The notes beneath the pieces are model-generated. The model did not search any database. It worked only from the letters and a program-made list of their open reading frames with translations, and had not been told where the DNA came from. Shown here piece by piece: positions 35,049 to 43,243 of a DNA stretch of 64,000 nt (within the stretch, counting starts at the first letter, position 1; the number at the start of each line of letters is the position of its first letter). A program made the translations under genes and the position numbers. This DNA is from Pseudarthrobacter sp. BIM B-2242 (GTDB lineage: Bacteria > Actinomycetota > Actinomycetes > Actinomycetales > Micrococcaceae). The DNA lies in contig NZ_CP061721.1 of the NCBI RefSeq assembly GCF_014764445.1, positions 806,001-870,000 of the forward strand. The letters are read 5' to 3'.

Positions 35049-35288
35049 ATGGCCAAGAAAACCAAAAAGACCTGGAAAGAAATGTCACCGGCGGCACGGG
35101 CAAGCTTCGTGGCCATCGGCATCGCGCAGGTTTCATTGATGATCGCCGCCCAGCGGGACATCAGCAAACGTCCGGCGGAGCTGATCAACGGGCCAAAGGC
35201 GGCATGGCGGATGGCGTCGATGATCAACTTCATTGGGCCGATGGGCTACTTCGTTTTGGGGCGCAAGCGGCCCGGGGTAAGCGCTTAG
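35049..35288 (+). CDS. small membrane protein, PLDc_N-like
   Basis: A 79-residue protein with a Lys-rich start and two hydrophobic segments (SFVAIGIAQVSLMIAA and WRMASMINFIGPMGYFVLGRK). The second segment, INGPKAAWRMASMINFIGP followed by GYFVLGRKR, fits the short PLDc_N family (phospholipase D-nuclease N-terminal), whose small members are membrane proteins of unknown role. ATG 35049 follows AAGGAGC. It lies 84 bp before mcrB on the same strand; no functional link to restriction can be shown. Confidence 0.8.
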   Translation: MAKKTKKTWKEMSPAARASFVAIGIAQVSLMIAAQRDISKRPAELINGPKAAWRMASMINFIGPMGYFVLGRKRPGVSA

Positions 35289-35372
35289 CACGTCGCGGGG
35301 GGTCCCGACCGGACTCCCCGTCGGCAGGGACCGTGGAGCAGACGCCCAGCTTGAGCCTGTAAATTTGAAGCC

Positions 35373-37607
35373 ATGACCCCTGCCCCAAAGCCTGCCATGC
35401 ACCGCGCCCTCGGAGTCTCCAAGGAGATCGAGGACGCGGCGTGGTTTGTACTGGGACCAGGGCTGCAGGGCAAGCCCTCGGCCCTCGACGGCACAACACT
35501 GACCTGGACGGCGGACGCGGCGGCCGAGCTGCTGGAACGGCTTGAACAGGGCGTCGCCGATGCCAAGGCGCCCATGATGACCAACCTCCGGCAGAACCTT
35601 GAGGGCGCCTCCCGCGAGGCCAAGCAGCTGGCAGTGGAGCTGCTGTTCCTGCAGTCGCTGCCCCTTGCTCACGAGGTCAAGTCGCTCAAGGTCAAGCGCG
35701 CCCGTGTGGCGGAGGCGGCATCGTGGTTGGAACCCCCGCTGGAGCTGCCTGAGGAACTGTACAAAGGCATGACGGACCACGGTGTGATCAGGGACCGCAC
35801 CGCGGAATTCAACTGGACCATCTGGGACCACCTGAAGTGGCTGTGCCGCTTTGTGCAGCACGTGGACCAGCAGGTCCCGGCAGCCATCACCAAGGCGCTG
35901 AAGGATCCGCTCAAGTTCCACGAACTGGCCGCCGGCACACCCTTGGACCAGCCCGCCATCCGGCGCAGCATCGAGTACCTTGCCTGGCCCGGCTACTTCG
36001 AGCCGGTGGTGGCCGACGTCGAACGCCGGGAAATCCGTGACGCCTTTGCCTCCCTGGTGGGCGGCGCCAAGGGTGATTCGGACGAGGAGATCACTGCGGA
36101 CATCCACCGCATCCGCCTGCACCTGGACGAGCAGGCCGGGCAGCGCATCGATTGGTACGCGCGCCAGCTGGTCAGCCAGTGGCGCAAGGTGGGGGACCCC
36201 GGCCGCCGCGCCTGGCTCCTGCGCACGCACAGCGACAACGCCGAGCTCCTCGCCGCGTGGCAGGACGAGGAGAAAGTGACGCTCGACGTCGAACATCTCC
36301 GCCATCTTGAACCGGGCGTAACGGCCGGGCTGGTCCAGCACGCGGTGGATGAGGACTACAAGCACCTGGGGTACGTGGAGCGGGAGGACACAAAAACCGC
36401 GGTCTTCGCTTTCCTGACGGTCATGAAGCCGGGCGACCTTGTCCTGTACCAGAACTCGGGCACCGTGCGGCTGGGTGTTGTGCTCGGCGAACCCGACCAC
36501 AACGAGGACCACCGCCGGATGCGCCGCAAGGTGCGCTGGCTCGACGACGAGGGCCACGCCACCGCCGAGCTGCCCCGTCACGTCCAGCGCCAGCTTGCCA
36601 CTGCCGGGATCATCGTGGATGTCACCAAAGTGGTGCAGGCCCTCCAGGCGCTGGTCCCGGGAGAGGCGGAACCGGACGACGACGACCCCGCTACTGCCGC
36701 CGTCGAGGTCGTCCCCGTGCAGGAGGGCTTCCGCCCGCTGAGCCGCGGCTTCGCGGATTCGCTCCACATGGACCTCGAACCGCTCCAGGAGATCGCGGAG
36801 CTGCTGGAGGAAAACCGCCAGCTGGTCCTCTACGGTCCGCCGGGGACCGGCAAGACGTACCTCGCCAAGCACCTTGCGGCCGAGCTCGCGCAGGACAGCA
36901 CCGACGAACGCGTGAAGCTGGTGCAGTTCCACCCGTCGTATGCCTATGAGGACTTCTTCGAGGGCTACCGGCCGGACAAGACAGACGAGGGGCAGGTGTC
37001 CTTCAAGCTTGTGGCCGGGCCGCTGCGCCGGCTGGCCGAGGAAGCCGCCAAACCCGGGAACGAAAAGAAGCCCTACTTCCTCATCATCGACGAGATGAAC
37101 CGCGCAAACCTGGCTAAGGTGTTCGGCGAGCTGTATTTCCTGTTGGAGTACCGTGACGACCGGATATACCTGCAGTACAGCCCCAACGAGCCGTTCACCC
37201 TGCCGGACAACCTGTACATCATCGGCACCATGAACACCGCGGACCGGTCCATCGCCATGATGGACGCCGCCATCCGGCGACGGTTTGCGTTCATCGAGCT
37301 GCACCCGCAGACCGAACCGGTGAAGGGATCCCTGCTGCGTTTCCTCCAGGCACGGCAGCTGGACACCACGCCGGCGCTGCTCCTCGATGCCCTCAACGCT
37401 GCCATCGACGAGTGGGACAGGGACCTGATGATCGGCCCGTCCTACTTCATGAAGCCCGCTGCCCAGACGCCGGCCGGGCTTCGCCGGATCTGGAAATATG
37501 AGCTGATGCCGCTGCTTGAGGAGCACTACCACGGCCAGCTGACGAGGGCGCAGCTGGAGGAGCGGTTCGGACTGGAACCGTTGCTGGGACGCCTTGCGGC
37601 CAGCTAA
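35373..37607 (+). CDS. mcrB: McrB-type AAA+ GTPase with central PUA/EVE-like reader
   Basis: A 744-residue motor subunit of a type IV, modification-dependent restriction system. The C-terminal third is a McrB AAA+ domain: Walker A LYGPPGTGKTYLAKHLA (near 488), Walker B FLIIDEMNRANLAKVFGEL (near 570) and the McrB hallmark GTMNTADRSIAMMDAAIRRRFAF (near 620). Between about residues 322 and 400, VMKPGDLVLYQNSGTVRLGVVLGE and HRRMRRKVRWL resemble PUA/EVE-type base-flipping readers, which would recognise modified DNA. The first 320 residues are helical and unlike the N-terminal domain of E. coli McrB. Overlaps mcrC by 14 bases. Confidence 0.88.
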   Translation: MTPAPKPAMHRALGVSKEIEDAAWFVLGPGLQGKPSALDGTTLTWTADAAAELLERLEQGVADAKAPMMTNLRQNLEGASREAKQLAVELLFLQSLPLAHEVKSLKVKRARVAEAASWLEPPLELPEELYKGMTDHGVIRDRTAEFNWTIWDHLKWLCRFVQHVDQQVPAAITKALKDPLKFHELAAGTPLDQPAIRRSIEYLAWPGYFEPVVADVERREIRDAFASLVGGAKGDSDEEITADIHRIRLHLDEQAGQRIDWYARQLVSQWRKVGDPGRRAWLLRTHSDNAELLAAWQDEEKVTLDVEHLRHLEPGVTAGLVQHAVDEDYKHLGYVEREDTKTAVFAFLTVMKPGDLVLYQNSGTVRLGVVLGEPDHNEDHRRMRRKVRWLDDEGHATAELPRHVQRQLATAGIIVDVTKVVQALQALVPGEAEPDDDDPATAAVEVVPVQEGFRPLSRGFADSLHMDLEPLQEIAELLEENRQLVLYGPPGTGKTYLAKHLAAELAQDSTDERVKLVQFHPSYAYEDFFEGYRPDKTDEGQVSFKLVAGPLRRLAEEAAKPGNEKKPYFLIIDEMNRANLAKVFGELYFLLEYRDDRIYLQYSPNEPFTLPDNLYIIGTMNTADRSIAMMDAAIRRRFAFIELHPQTEPVKGSLLRFLQARQLDTTPALLLDALNAAIDEWDRDLMIGPSYFMKPAAQTPAGLRRIWKYELMPLLEEHYHGQLTRAQLEERFGLEPLLGRLAAS

Positions 37608-38931
37608 GAACCCGTTGGCTGAAGCGAAACCCCTGCCGGGCAAGCCGCTGCCAGCCAAGCAGCAGCCGGCAAAACCGCCGAAGCCCCCGGTGCACGGCAA
37701 CCGTCCGAAGGGCACCAAGCACCTGGTCCTGGGCGAGGTGTCCGGCGGCATCGTGGAACGGCTGGATGCTGCCAGCGCTGCCTTCCTGAACTCCAGCGGC
37801 CTGGCCAAGGCTTCGCCGATGGGTATGGGCCTGTACAGGATCGAGCCTGTGGGCAAGGTGGGATCTGTCCGCACGGCCACCATGCAGCTTGATGTCCGGC
37901 CCAAGGACAGGCTGGGGCTGAGCCGCCTCCTGTTCCTCCTCAGCTACGCCGGCAACCAGGGATTCCGGCCGGATTCGGTGGCCGCCGCGGAGGACCGCGA
38001 ACTGTGGAGCGCCTTGGCGGAGTCCCTGGCCCAGCTGGCCGAGCGTGCCTTGGGCCGCGGCGTGCTGCAGGGCTACCTGACAGTGGACGAGTCCCTCCGC
38101 ACCGTTAAGGGCCGCATCCGCATCTCGGACCAGATCTCCCGCCGGCCCGGCATGCTGGTGCCGTTGGAGGTGTCCTATGACGAGTTCACCGAGGACATCG
38201 CCGAAAACCGGATCCTGCGGGCGGCGCTGGAACGGATGGGCCAGGTCCCGCGCGTCCGGCCCGAGGTGCTGAGCCGCCTGCGCCAGCTCAAGGGAAAGCT
38301 CGACGCCGTCACGCGCCTTCCCGCCGGGGCTCCGCTGCCGCCGTGGACACCGGGCAGGATGAACGTCCGCTACCACTCGGTGCTGCGCCTTGCAGGGCTG
38401 ATCCTGCGCAACGCTTCCGCCGAGGCCGGCGAAGGCAAGCAGCAGACGGCCTCGTTTGTGGTGGACATGGGCCAGGTGTTTGAAGACTTCGTGGGCGCTG
38501 CGCTCCGCGAGGCGATGGCGGCGTACCCGGGGGAGACACGGCTGCAGTACAACGCGCTCCTCAGCGAGGCCGTCCATGACTCCGACCGGCTGTCGGTGCG
38601 CCCCGATGCCGTGCACCTGCTGGGCGGACGACCCGTGGTGGCCTACAACGCAAAGTACAAGGCCGCTGCGGACCTTGGCGCGTCCCTGACGGCCGACCAT
38701 TACCAGATGCTGGCCCACTGCACAGCCCTGGGCGTACCCACCGCCTGGCTCATCTACGCGGGAGCGGGGGAGATGAAGCTGCGGCGGATCCTCAACACGG
38801 ACATCGACATTGTGGAGTTTCCGCTGGACCTGTCGCTGCCGCCGTCGGAAATCTTGGCAGCAGTGGGGGAGCTGGCGCGGCAGTCCTGGGGCGAAGTCGT
38901 CCGCACTTCCCGGGACCTGGACGCGGACTGA
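37594..38931 (+). CDS. mcrC: McrC-like nuclease subunit with altered catalytic motif
   Basis: A 445-residue McrC-family protein: a Pro/Lys-rich start, a central helical region (VKGRIRISDQISRR, FTEDIAENRILRAAL, typical of McrC) and a C-terminal PD-(D/E)xK domain. In E. coli McrC the catalytic residues are D244, D257 and K259. Here the first acid is kept (RPDAVHLL, D338) and the lysine too (K354), but the middle acid is Asn352 in VVAYNAKYK; the codon AAC is at 38647-38649. The nuclease may be impaired or altered. Translation starts at TTG 37594 or TTG 37615 within or just after the mcrB overlap; neither is certain. It partners McrB. Confidence 0.85.
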   Translation: MRPAKNPLAEAKPLPGKPLPAKQQPAKPPKPPVHGNRPKGTKHLVLGEVSGGIVERLDAASAAFLNSSGLAKASPMGMGLYRIEPVGKVGSVRTATMQLDVRPKDRLGLSRLLFLLSYAGNQGFRPDSVAAAEDRELWSALAESLAQLAERALGRGVLQGYLTVDESLRTVKGRIRISDQISRRPGMLVPLEVSYDEFTEDIAENRILRAALERMGQVPRVRPEVLSRLRQLKGKLDAVTRLPAGAPLPPWTPGRMNVRYHSVLRLAGLILRNASAEAGEGKQQTASFVVDMGQVFEDFVGAALREAMAAYPGETRLQYNALLSEAVHDSDRLSVRPDAVHLLGGRPVVAYNAKYKAAADLGASLTADHYQMLAHCTALGVPTAWLIYAGAGEMKLRRILNTDIDIVEFPLDLSLPPSEILAAVGELARQSWGEVVRTSRDLDAD

Positions 38932-38949
38932 CGCATCCGGAGGTGGGCC

Positions 38950-40605
38950 CTAAACAGGCATGCGGAACGTGAACGTGGTGCCTTGGCCCTTTTTGCTTTG
39001 CACCTTGATGGTGCCGCCATGGGCTTCCACGATCGCCTTGCTGATGGACAGGCCCAGCCCCACTCCGGGGATGGCGGTCCGGCGTACGCTGCTGGTCCGG
39101 AAGAACTTGGAGAACACTTCGGCCAGGTCCTCCTCGCTCATGCCCATTCCGGTGTCGCTGACCCGGCAGGTCATGTGGCCGTCTTCCTGCGTCAACGACA
39201 CCACCACAGTGCCGCCGTCGGGGGAGTACTTGATGGCGTTCGATACGAGGTTGTCCAGCACCTGGGAGATGCGCGGACCGTCCACGTGGGCGTCCAGGCG
39301 GCCCGGTGCGTCGGCTTTGAGGACTACCCGGCCGGCGTCGGCCTTTGGCATGGCGGCGGAGACACTGGCACGGACCAGTTCCGCCACGTCCACAGCGTGC
39401 GGCGTCACGATCAGCTGGCCGTTCCGGGTAGCAAGCAGGTCGGATACCAAAGTCAGCAGCCGCTCTGAGTTACGCCGGATGATGTTCAACGGCTCCAGCT
39501 GGTCATCCCGGGGCTCGTCCTCCAGGAGGATCTCCACGTAGCCGAGGATTGACGTCAGGGGGGTCCGGAACTCATGGGAAACGCTGGACACGAAATCGTC
39601 CTTCGCGGCCAGGGCATTCACCAGGTCGGTCACATCGCTGAAGACAATGACGGAACCCGCAAACTGGCCGTCCGCATCCTTCATGGCCCGGGCGCTGGTG
39701 GTGATGGCCCGCTGTTCCTTCCCAATGCCGAGCCACACCAGGTAGTCCGTGAACGTCTCGCCCAGGACAGCCCTGCGGACCGGACGGTCCTCGACGGGGA
39801 CGGGCGTGGTGCGGTCAGCGCCGAAGACCAGCAGCTGCGACTCGTTCGGGTCCGCGATGTCCTTCGGGCGGGCCAGCTCGTGGTTGGTGCGCTGCTTCCG
39901 GTTCATCAGGATGTCGTGTCCACCGGCGTCCACCGCCAGGACGCCCATGTGGACGGTGTCCAGGACGGAGTTGAGCAGGGCTTCCTGCCGTCTGGTGCTG
40001 GCCAGGCTGGCCTGGAGCTGTTCGCCCTTCTCCTCAAGGGTCCGCTGCTGGCGCATCATGCTCAGTGTCAGGACGCTGACAGACACGCCGATTCCAAGCA
40101 TCATGACCGGGATGAGCAGCGACTTGGCCAGGCTCGGCCCGGAGATGTCCCCCCGTAGCAGCAATGGAACCCAGATGATGGCCAGCGGCCCGAAGAACGA
40201 TAGCCACAGCGAGGCCCGGGGGTAGTAGCCGGAGGCGCAAAGCCAGATGACCGGAAAGACCGCCAGCAGGCTGAGTCCGGTCAGGCCTTCCTGACCGCCT
40301 TCCCGGCCCAAAGCGATCGACGCAAAATCCAGCAGCGGGATCGCCAGAAAGCTGGTGAAAGGCAGCCGGTCCCATGGCACCAGGAAGCACAACGCCATGA
40401 TGGCCAGTTGAGAGCCCAGGAAGGCCAGGAACAGCGGATTGTTCATGGTCCCCGGGAAAAACGCCCACATGAGGAATGCGGTCAGGAGCGTGGTGACGGA
40501 CAGCGGCGCTTGGCTCAGGACCACCCTGTCGGTCAGCCGGTATTCGTGGAAAGGACGCCGGAAAAACTTCAGACGGCCGGTGGCCCACGCCGTTGGCTCA
40601 CTCAT
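38950..40605 (-). CDS. membrane histidine kinase
   Basis: A 551-residue sensor. Residues about 25-190 hold five to six membrane segments with almost no loop large enough for an external sensor; a short coiled coil (about 190-215) and a PAS-like domain (LNSVLDTVHMGVLAVDAGGHDILMNRKQ through SVIVFSDVTD, 215-335) follow. The phospho-accepting His344 is in SSVSHEFRTPLTSILGYVEIL; the ATPase domain has N-box DNLVSNAIKYSPDGG, DTGMGM and GVGLGLSISKAIVEAHGG. Divergent from the response regulator across 100 bp. It ends 18 bp from the convergent mcrC stop. Confidence 0.92.
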   Translation of the reverse strand: MSEPTAWATGRLKFFRRPFHEYRLTDRVVLSQAPLSVTTLLTAFLMWAFFPGTMNNPLFLAFLGSQLAIMALCFLVPWDRLPFTSFLAIPLLDFASIALGREGGQEGLTGLSLLAVFPVIWLCASGYYPRASLWLSFFGPLAIIWVPLLLRGDISGPSLAKSLLIPVMMLGIGVSVSVLTLSMMRQQRTLEEKGEQLQASLASTRRQEALLNSVLDTVHMGVLAVDAGGHDILMNRKQRTNHELARPKDIADPNESQLLVFGADRTTPVPVEDRPVRRAVLGETFTDYLVWLGIGKEQRAITTSARAMKDADGQFAGSVIVFSDVTDLVNALAAKDDFVSSVSHEFRTPLTSILGYVEILLEDEPRDDQLEPLNIIRRNSERLLTLVSDLLATRNGQLIVTPHAVDVAELVRASVSAAMPKADAGRVVLKADAPGRLDAHVDGPRISQVLDNLVSNAIKYSPDGGTVVVSLTQEDGHMTCRVSDTGMGMSEEDLAEVFSKFFRTSSVRRTAIPGVGLGLSISKAIVEAHGGTIKVQSKKGQGTTFTFRMPV

Positions 40606-40705
40606 AAACGGCAGCCGGAAGTGTCAGGGTAGTGAGACGCATACCAACAGGGTATCGGCAGCGGGCTATACTTCTGACGTTGTCAAGCTGGCTGAGGGGG
40701 CTTGT

Positions 40706-41470
40706 ATGAATGAAGCGCGAGTGGGTCTGGTCATCGAGGATGACCAGGATATCCGTGAGCTGGTCCGGACGGTGCTGACCCAGGCAGGTTTTGACGTTAC
40801 TGTGGCCGCCAGCGGCCTGGAAGGCGTTCTGGCGGCAAAAACGCTGAATCCCGACGTCATCACGCTGGACTTGGGACTGCCTGATATTGATGGCTTTGAG
40901 GTTTCACGCCAGATCCGTGAATTCTCGGACGCCTACATCGTGATGCTGACGGCGCGGGCCGAAGAGCTGGACACGTTGATCGGTTTGGAGTCCGGGGCTG
41001 ATGACTACCTCACTAAGCCGTTCCGCCCCCGCGAGCTCCGCGCGCGGATCGCTGCGATGATGCGCCGCCCCCGCTCAGTACCGGACCCGGCGGACGTCGC
41101 GCCGTCGTCGGATCAGGCGGCCGATAACGGAACCCGAAAAGGCCACTACAGCCACAACGGCCTGGACCTGACGTACGCTTCGCGGTCGGTCACGGTGGAC
41201 GGCCAGGAATTGAACCTGACCCGGACGGAGTTTGAACTGCTCTACGCCCTGCTGGAGGCGGGCCGGACTGTCCGGACCAAATCCGATTTGGTGCGCCGCC
41301 TCCGGGACGAGGATTACGACGTCGGAAGTTACATCAGCGAAGCAGACGAGCGCTCTGTGGAGGTCCACATGGGAAACCTCCGGAAGAAGCTCGGTGACTC
41401 ACCGCAGCGTCCCCGCTGGCTGCAGACGGTGCGGGGAGTCGGCTACCGGCTGGCGCCTGCGGAGCGCTGA
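40706..41470 (+). CDS. OmpR/PhoB-type response regulator
   Basis: A 254-residue regulator: receiver domain with acidic pair EDD (residues 11-13), phospho-accepting Asp55 in ITLDLGLPDIDG, and TKPFRPRELRARI; then a linker of about 35 residues and a winged-helix output domain (LNLTRTEFELLYALLEAGRTVRTKSDLVRRL...RWLQTVRGVGYRLAP). ATG 40706 follows GAGGGGG; the in-frame sequence back to 40439 is inside the kinase gene and rejected. Partner of the divergent kinase. Its 3' end overlaps the convergent Hpt gene by 28 bases. Confidence 0.93.
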   Translation: MNEARVGLVIEDDQDIRELVRTVLTQAGFDVTVAASGLEGVLAAKTLNPDVITLDLGLPDIDGFEVSRQIREFSDAYIVMLTARAEELDTLIGLESGADDYLTKPFRPRELRARIAAMMRRPRSVPDPADVAPSSDQAADNGTRKGHYSHNGLDLTYASRSVTVDGQELNLTRTEFELLYALLEAGRTVRTKSDLVRRLRDEDYDVGSYISEADERSVEVHMGNLRKKLGDSPQRPRWLQTVRGVGYRLAPAER

Positions 41471-41853
41471 GTCTCCAAACGGTTCAGCGTCTGGCGGCAG
41501 CAAAGGTTGATGGGCCGGAGGTAGTCGGCTGCCAGCCTGGGGAGAGCCACCGAGGGCAGCGCGCGGGGCGCGTCGTCCCGGATGGAACGCTCCAGGTCCA
41601 TCGCCAGCCCCGCCAGCCGTTCGGCCCCCACCATCTGGCTGGACGTCTTCAGGCTCAGGACAGCATCCACGGCGCCCGCAAGATCTCCAGTGGTCAGTGC
41701 CAATCGAAGTTTGCCGATCCGGACCGGTAGGTAGTCGATGAAGTTGCCCACAAAAACGGTGCAGTAGCCCTCGTCCTCATCCAGTTCAGCACGGAGCCGG
41801 TCAAGGACGGAGGGATCCACCAAGGGCCGCCCGGCGTCATCGGAGGGAGCCAT
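41443..41853 (-). CDS. Hpt-fold protein lacking the phospho-histidine
   Basis: A 136-residue helical protein with the shape of a histidine phosphotransfer domain: DRLRAELDEDEGYCTVFVGNFIDYLPVRIGKLRLALTTGD, then AVLSLKTSSQMVGAERLAGLAMDLE where an active Hpt has HxLKGSS. Here the His position is Leu66 and Gly is Thr, so it cannot be phosphorylated in the usual way and may bind a receiver domain instead. ATG 41853 follows GGAAAGGAC; an upstream in-frame ATG at 42012 would add poorly coding sequence. Convergent with, and overlapping, the response regulator by 28 bp. Confidence 0.8.
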   Translation of the reverse strand: MAPSDDAGRPLVDPSVLDRLRAELDEDEGYCTVFVGNFIDYLPVRIGKLRLALTTGDLAGAVDAVLSLKTSSQMVGAERLAGLAMDLERSIRDDAPRALPSVALPRLAADYLRPINLCCRQTLNRLETQRSAGASR

Positions 41854-42066
41854 TTTTGTCCTTTCCGCTTCGGTCTGCGGCTCCAGAAGACTGGGCCGGC
41901 AGCGTGGGTCGTTGTCCAACTTCAGATTAGGTCTCTTCCCTTCTCCTGTAGCCGAACCCAACCAAGATTGGGGGTTTTTTGGGGAGAATGCGGGTTTTTC
42001 TGTTGCAGTCATCTTTGCCGGTGCCGATCAATTCAGGCGCGGGCAAAGGCTCAAGATTGACTCAAC

Positions 42067-42504
42067 TTAGGCAGGCGGTTCCTGCCCGCCGAGAAACTTC
42101 ACGAGTTGGGCCTCGAGGACGGCCCCGTCCTTCAGCTCACACTCCCACACGGTCAGGACCTCCCAACCGGCGGACTCCAGCTGGCTCAGCTGCCGGGCAT
42201 CCCGCTCACGGGTCCGGGTGCGCTTGGCTTCCCAAAAATCCGCGTTCGCTTTGGGGGCGTGCTGGCCTGCCCGGCAGTCGTGGAAATGCCAGAAGCAGCC
42301 ATTGACGAAAATGACCTTGCGGCGCCCGGCAAAGACCAGGTCCGGGTTCCCGGGCAGGCGGACTTTGCCGGCCTTGCCGTGAAGGCGGTACCGGTAGCCT
42401 TTGGCATGCAGGAGGCGGCGCACCAGCAGTTCCGGCTTGGTGTTTTTGCCCCGGATGCGGGACATGTTCCAGCTCCGCTGCGCGGGCGACAGCTTGTCCG
42501 ACAT
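42067..42504 (-). CDS. vsr: very short patch repair endonuclease (Vsr), orphan
   Basis: A 145-residue Vsr. The N-terminus SPAQRSWNMSRIRGKNTKPELLVRRLLHAKGYRYRLH, catalytic Asp55 in LPGNPDLVF and the zinc/catalytic stretch FVNGCFWHFHDCRAG are diagnostic. Vsr nicks T:G mismatches left by deamination of 5-methylcytosine and normally sits beside a cytosine methylase gene; none is present in the window. Together with the methyl-dependent McrBC system 4 kb away it hints at cytosine methylation in this lineage or at a remnant of a lost modification module. Confidence 0.93.
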   Translation of the reverse strand: MSDKLSPAQRSWNMSRIRGKNTKPELLVRRLLHAKGYRYRLHGKAGKVRLPGNPDLVFAGRRKVIFVNGCFWHFHDCRAGQHAPKANADFWEAKRTRTRERDARQLSQLESAGWEVLTVWECELKDGAVLEAQLVKFLGGQEPPA

Positions 42505-42523
42505 GGTTCCAGTCTAAAAGTTC

Positions 42524-42967
42524 CTAAATTTCGCGCTCCGGCTGTTCTCCGAACAGGAAGTGCCGGCCACTGACGGACGTGGGCAGGATCTCCACGTAGA
42601 AATCCTTGAGTGTGGGAACCCACGTCTTAAGCCCCAGCGCTTCAACGCCCTCAAGTTCCGCGGAGGTGGTCAGGACGCGGGCCGTTCCCCGAAGGACCAC
42701 TGACCAGGCTTCGTCAGACAGGATGCCGTCCGTTTCAAACAGCACCCGGGAGTTGATGGTGAGCTGGGCCAGCTTGTTGCCGGGCGCCGTGCGGAGGTAA
42801 ATCTTCTGGCCCGAGGTCACATAATTCACCGGGAAGATGTCCGGTTCGCCGGCAACGGAAACCACTATCCGTCCGTGTTTGGTTGCTTTCAGGAGTTCCC
42901 AGGACTGCTCGTCATCGAGTTCCAGGATCGGGTTGCCGTCTTCGTGAGTGAACATCATAACGACCAT
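42524..42967 (-). CDS. pyridoxamine 5'-phosphate oxidase-like split-barrel protein
   Basis: A 147-residue split-barrel protein: ILELDDEQSWELLKATKHGRIVVSVAGEPDIFPVNYVTSGQKIYLRTAPGNKL is typical of the actinobacterial pyridoxamine-phosphate-oxidase-like family that binds FMN or F420, though a true PNPOx activity is unlikely. The start is ATG 42967 or one of the ATGs at 42958/42955; none has a ribosome site, so a leaderless transcript is possible. A 17-bp inverted repeat sits immediately upstream. Confidence 0.85.
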   Translation of the reverse strand: MVVMMFTHEDGNPILELDDEQSWELLKATKHGRIVVSVAGEPDIFPVNYVTSGQKIYLRTAPGNKLAQLTINSRVLFETDGILSDEAWSVVLRGTARVLTTSAELEGVEALGLKTWVPTLKDFYVEILPTSVSGRHFLFGEQPEREI

Positions 42968-42969
42968 TG

Positions 42970-42986
42970 TTCTACGTTCGGTAGAA
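42970..42986. promoter_or_regulatory. inverted repeat directly upstream of the split-barrel gene
   Basis: TTCTACGTTCGGTAGAA has perfect 6-bp arms around GTTCG and ends two bases before the presumed start codon. Looks like an operator for an unknown regulator; the leaderless start would make it overlap the transcription start. Confidence 0.5.
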
Positions 42987-42991
42987 GAATT

Positions 42992-43243
42992 CTAGGGTTG
43001 CGGAGGAATCATTTTCGGCATCCCGCTGCGGCCGTGACGCGAGCACTCCGCCGTCCACCCTGACGGCGTCACCTGGACTTTCATCCGACGGCGGCAGGCC
43101 GCGCAGTAGCGCGGAGGTTCCAGCAGCAGCAGGTCGCCGCACCGGAGGTGAGCGGACGACGGCGGGTTCGCGCCGCCGTCGTACGTCCCGCCGCAGTGGC
43201 CGCAAAATGTAGCGGCGGCTGAGCTCGTCGGAAGCCCGCTCAT
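42992..43243 (-). CDS. bsaP: biotin synthase auxiliary protein BsaP
   Basis: An 83-residue cysteine-rich protein: [12 protein letters not shown], then [27 protein letters not shown]. The cysteine pattern and the position directly behind bioB match BsaP, the small iron-sulfur helper that actinobacterial BioB needs, probably for supplying or rebuilding its cluster. The start codon overlaps the bioB stop (ATGA), so it is translated with the enzyme. Assignment rests on family knowledge plus context. Confidence 0.87.
   Translation of the reverse strand: MSGLPTSSAAATFCGHCGGTYDGGANPPSSAHLRCGDLLLLEPPRYCAACRRRMKVQVTPSGWTAECSRHGRSGMPKMIPPQP

Noticed and set aside
35133..37904. 923-codon minus-strand open frame
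   Set aside because: Antisense to mcrB and into mcrC; McrB has diagnostic Walker motifs, the shadow has none.
41955..41982. Terminator-like CCCAA/TTGGG hairpin followed by six T
   Set aside because: Stem is only 5 bp and no plus-strand gene ends nearby, as the response regulator stops 490 bp earlier; left unassigned.
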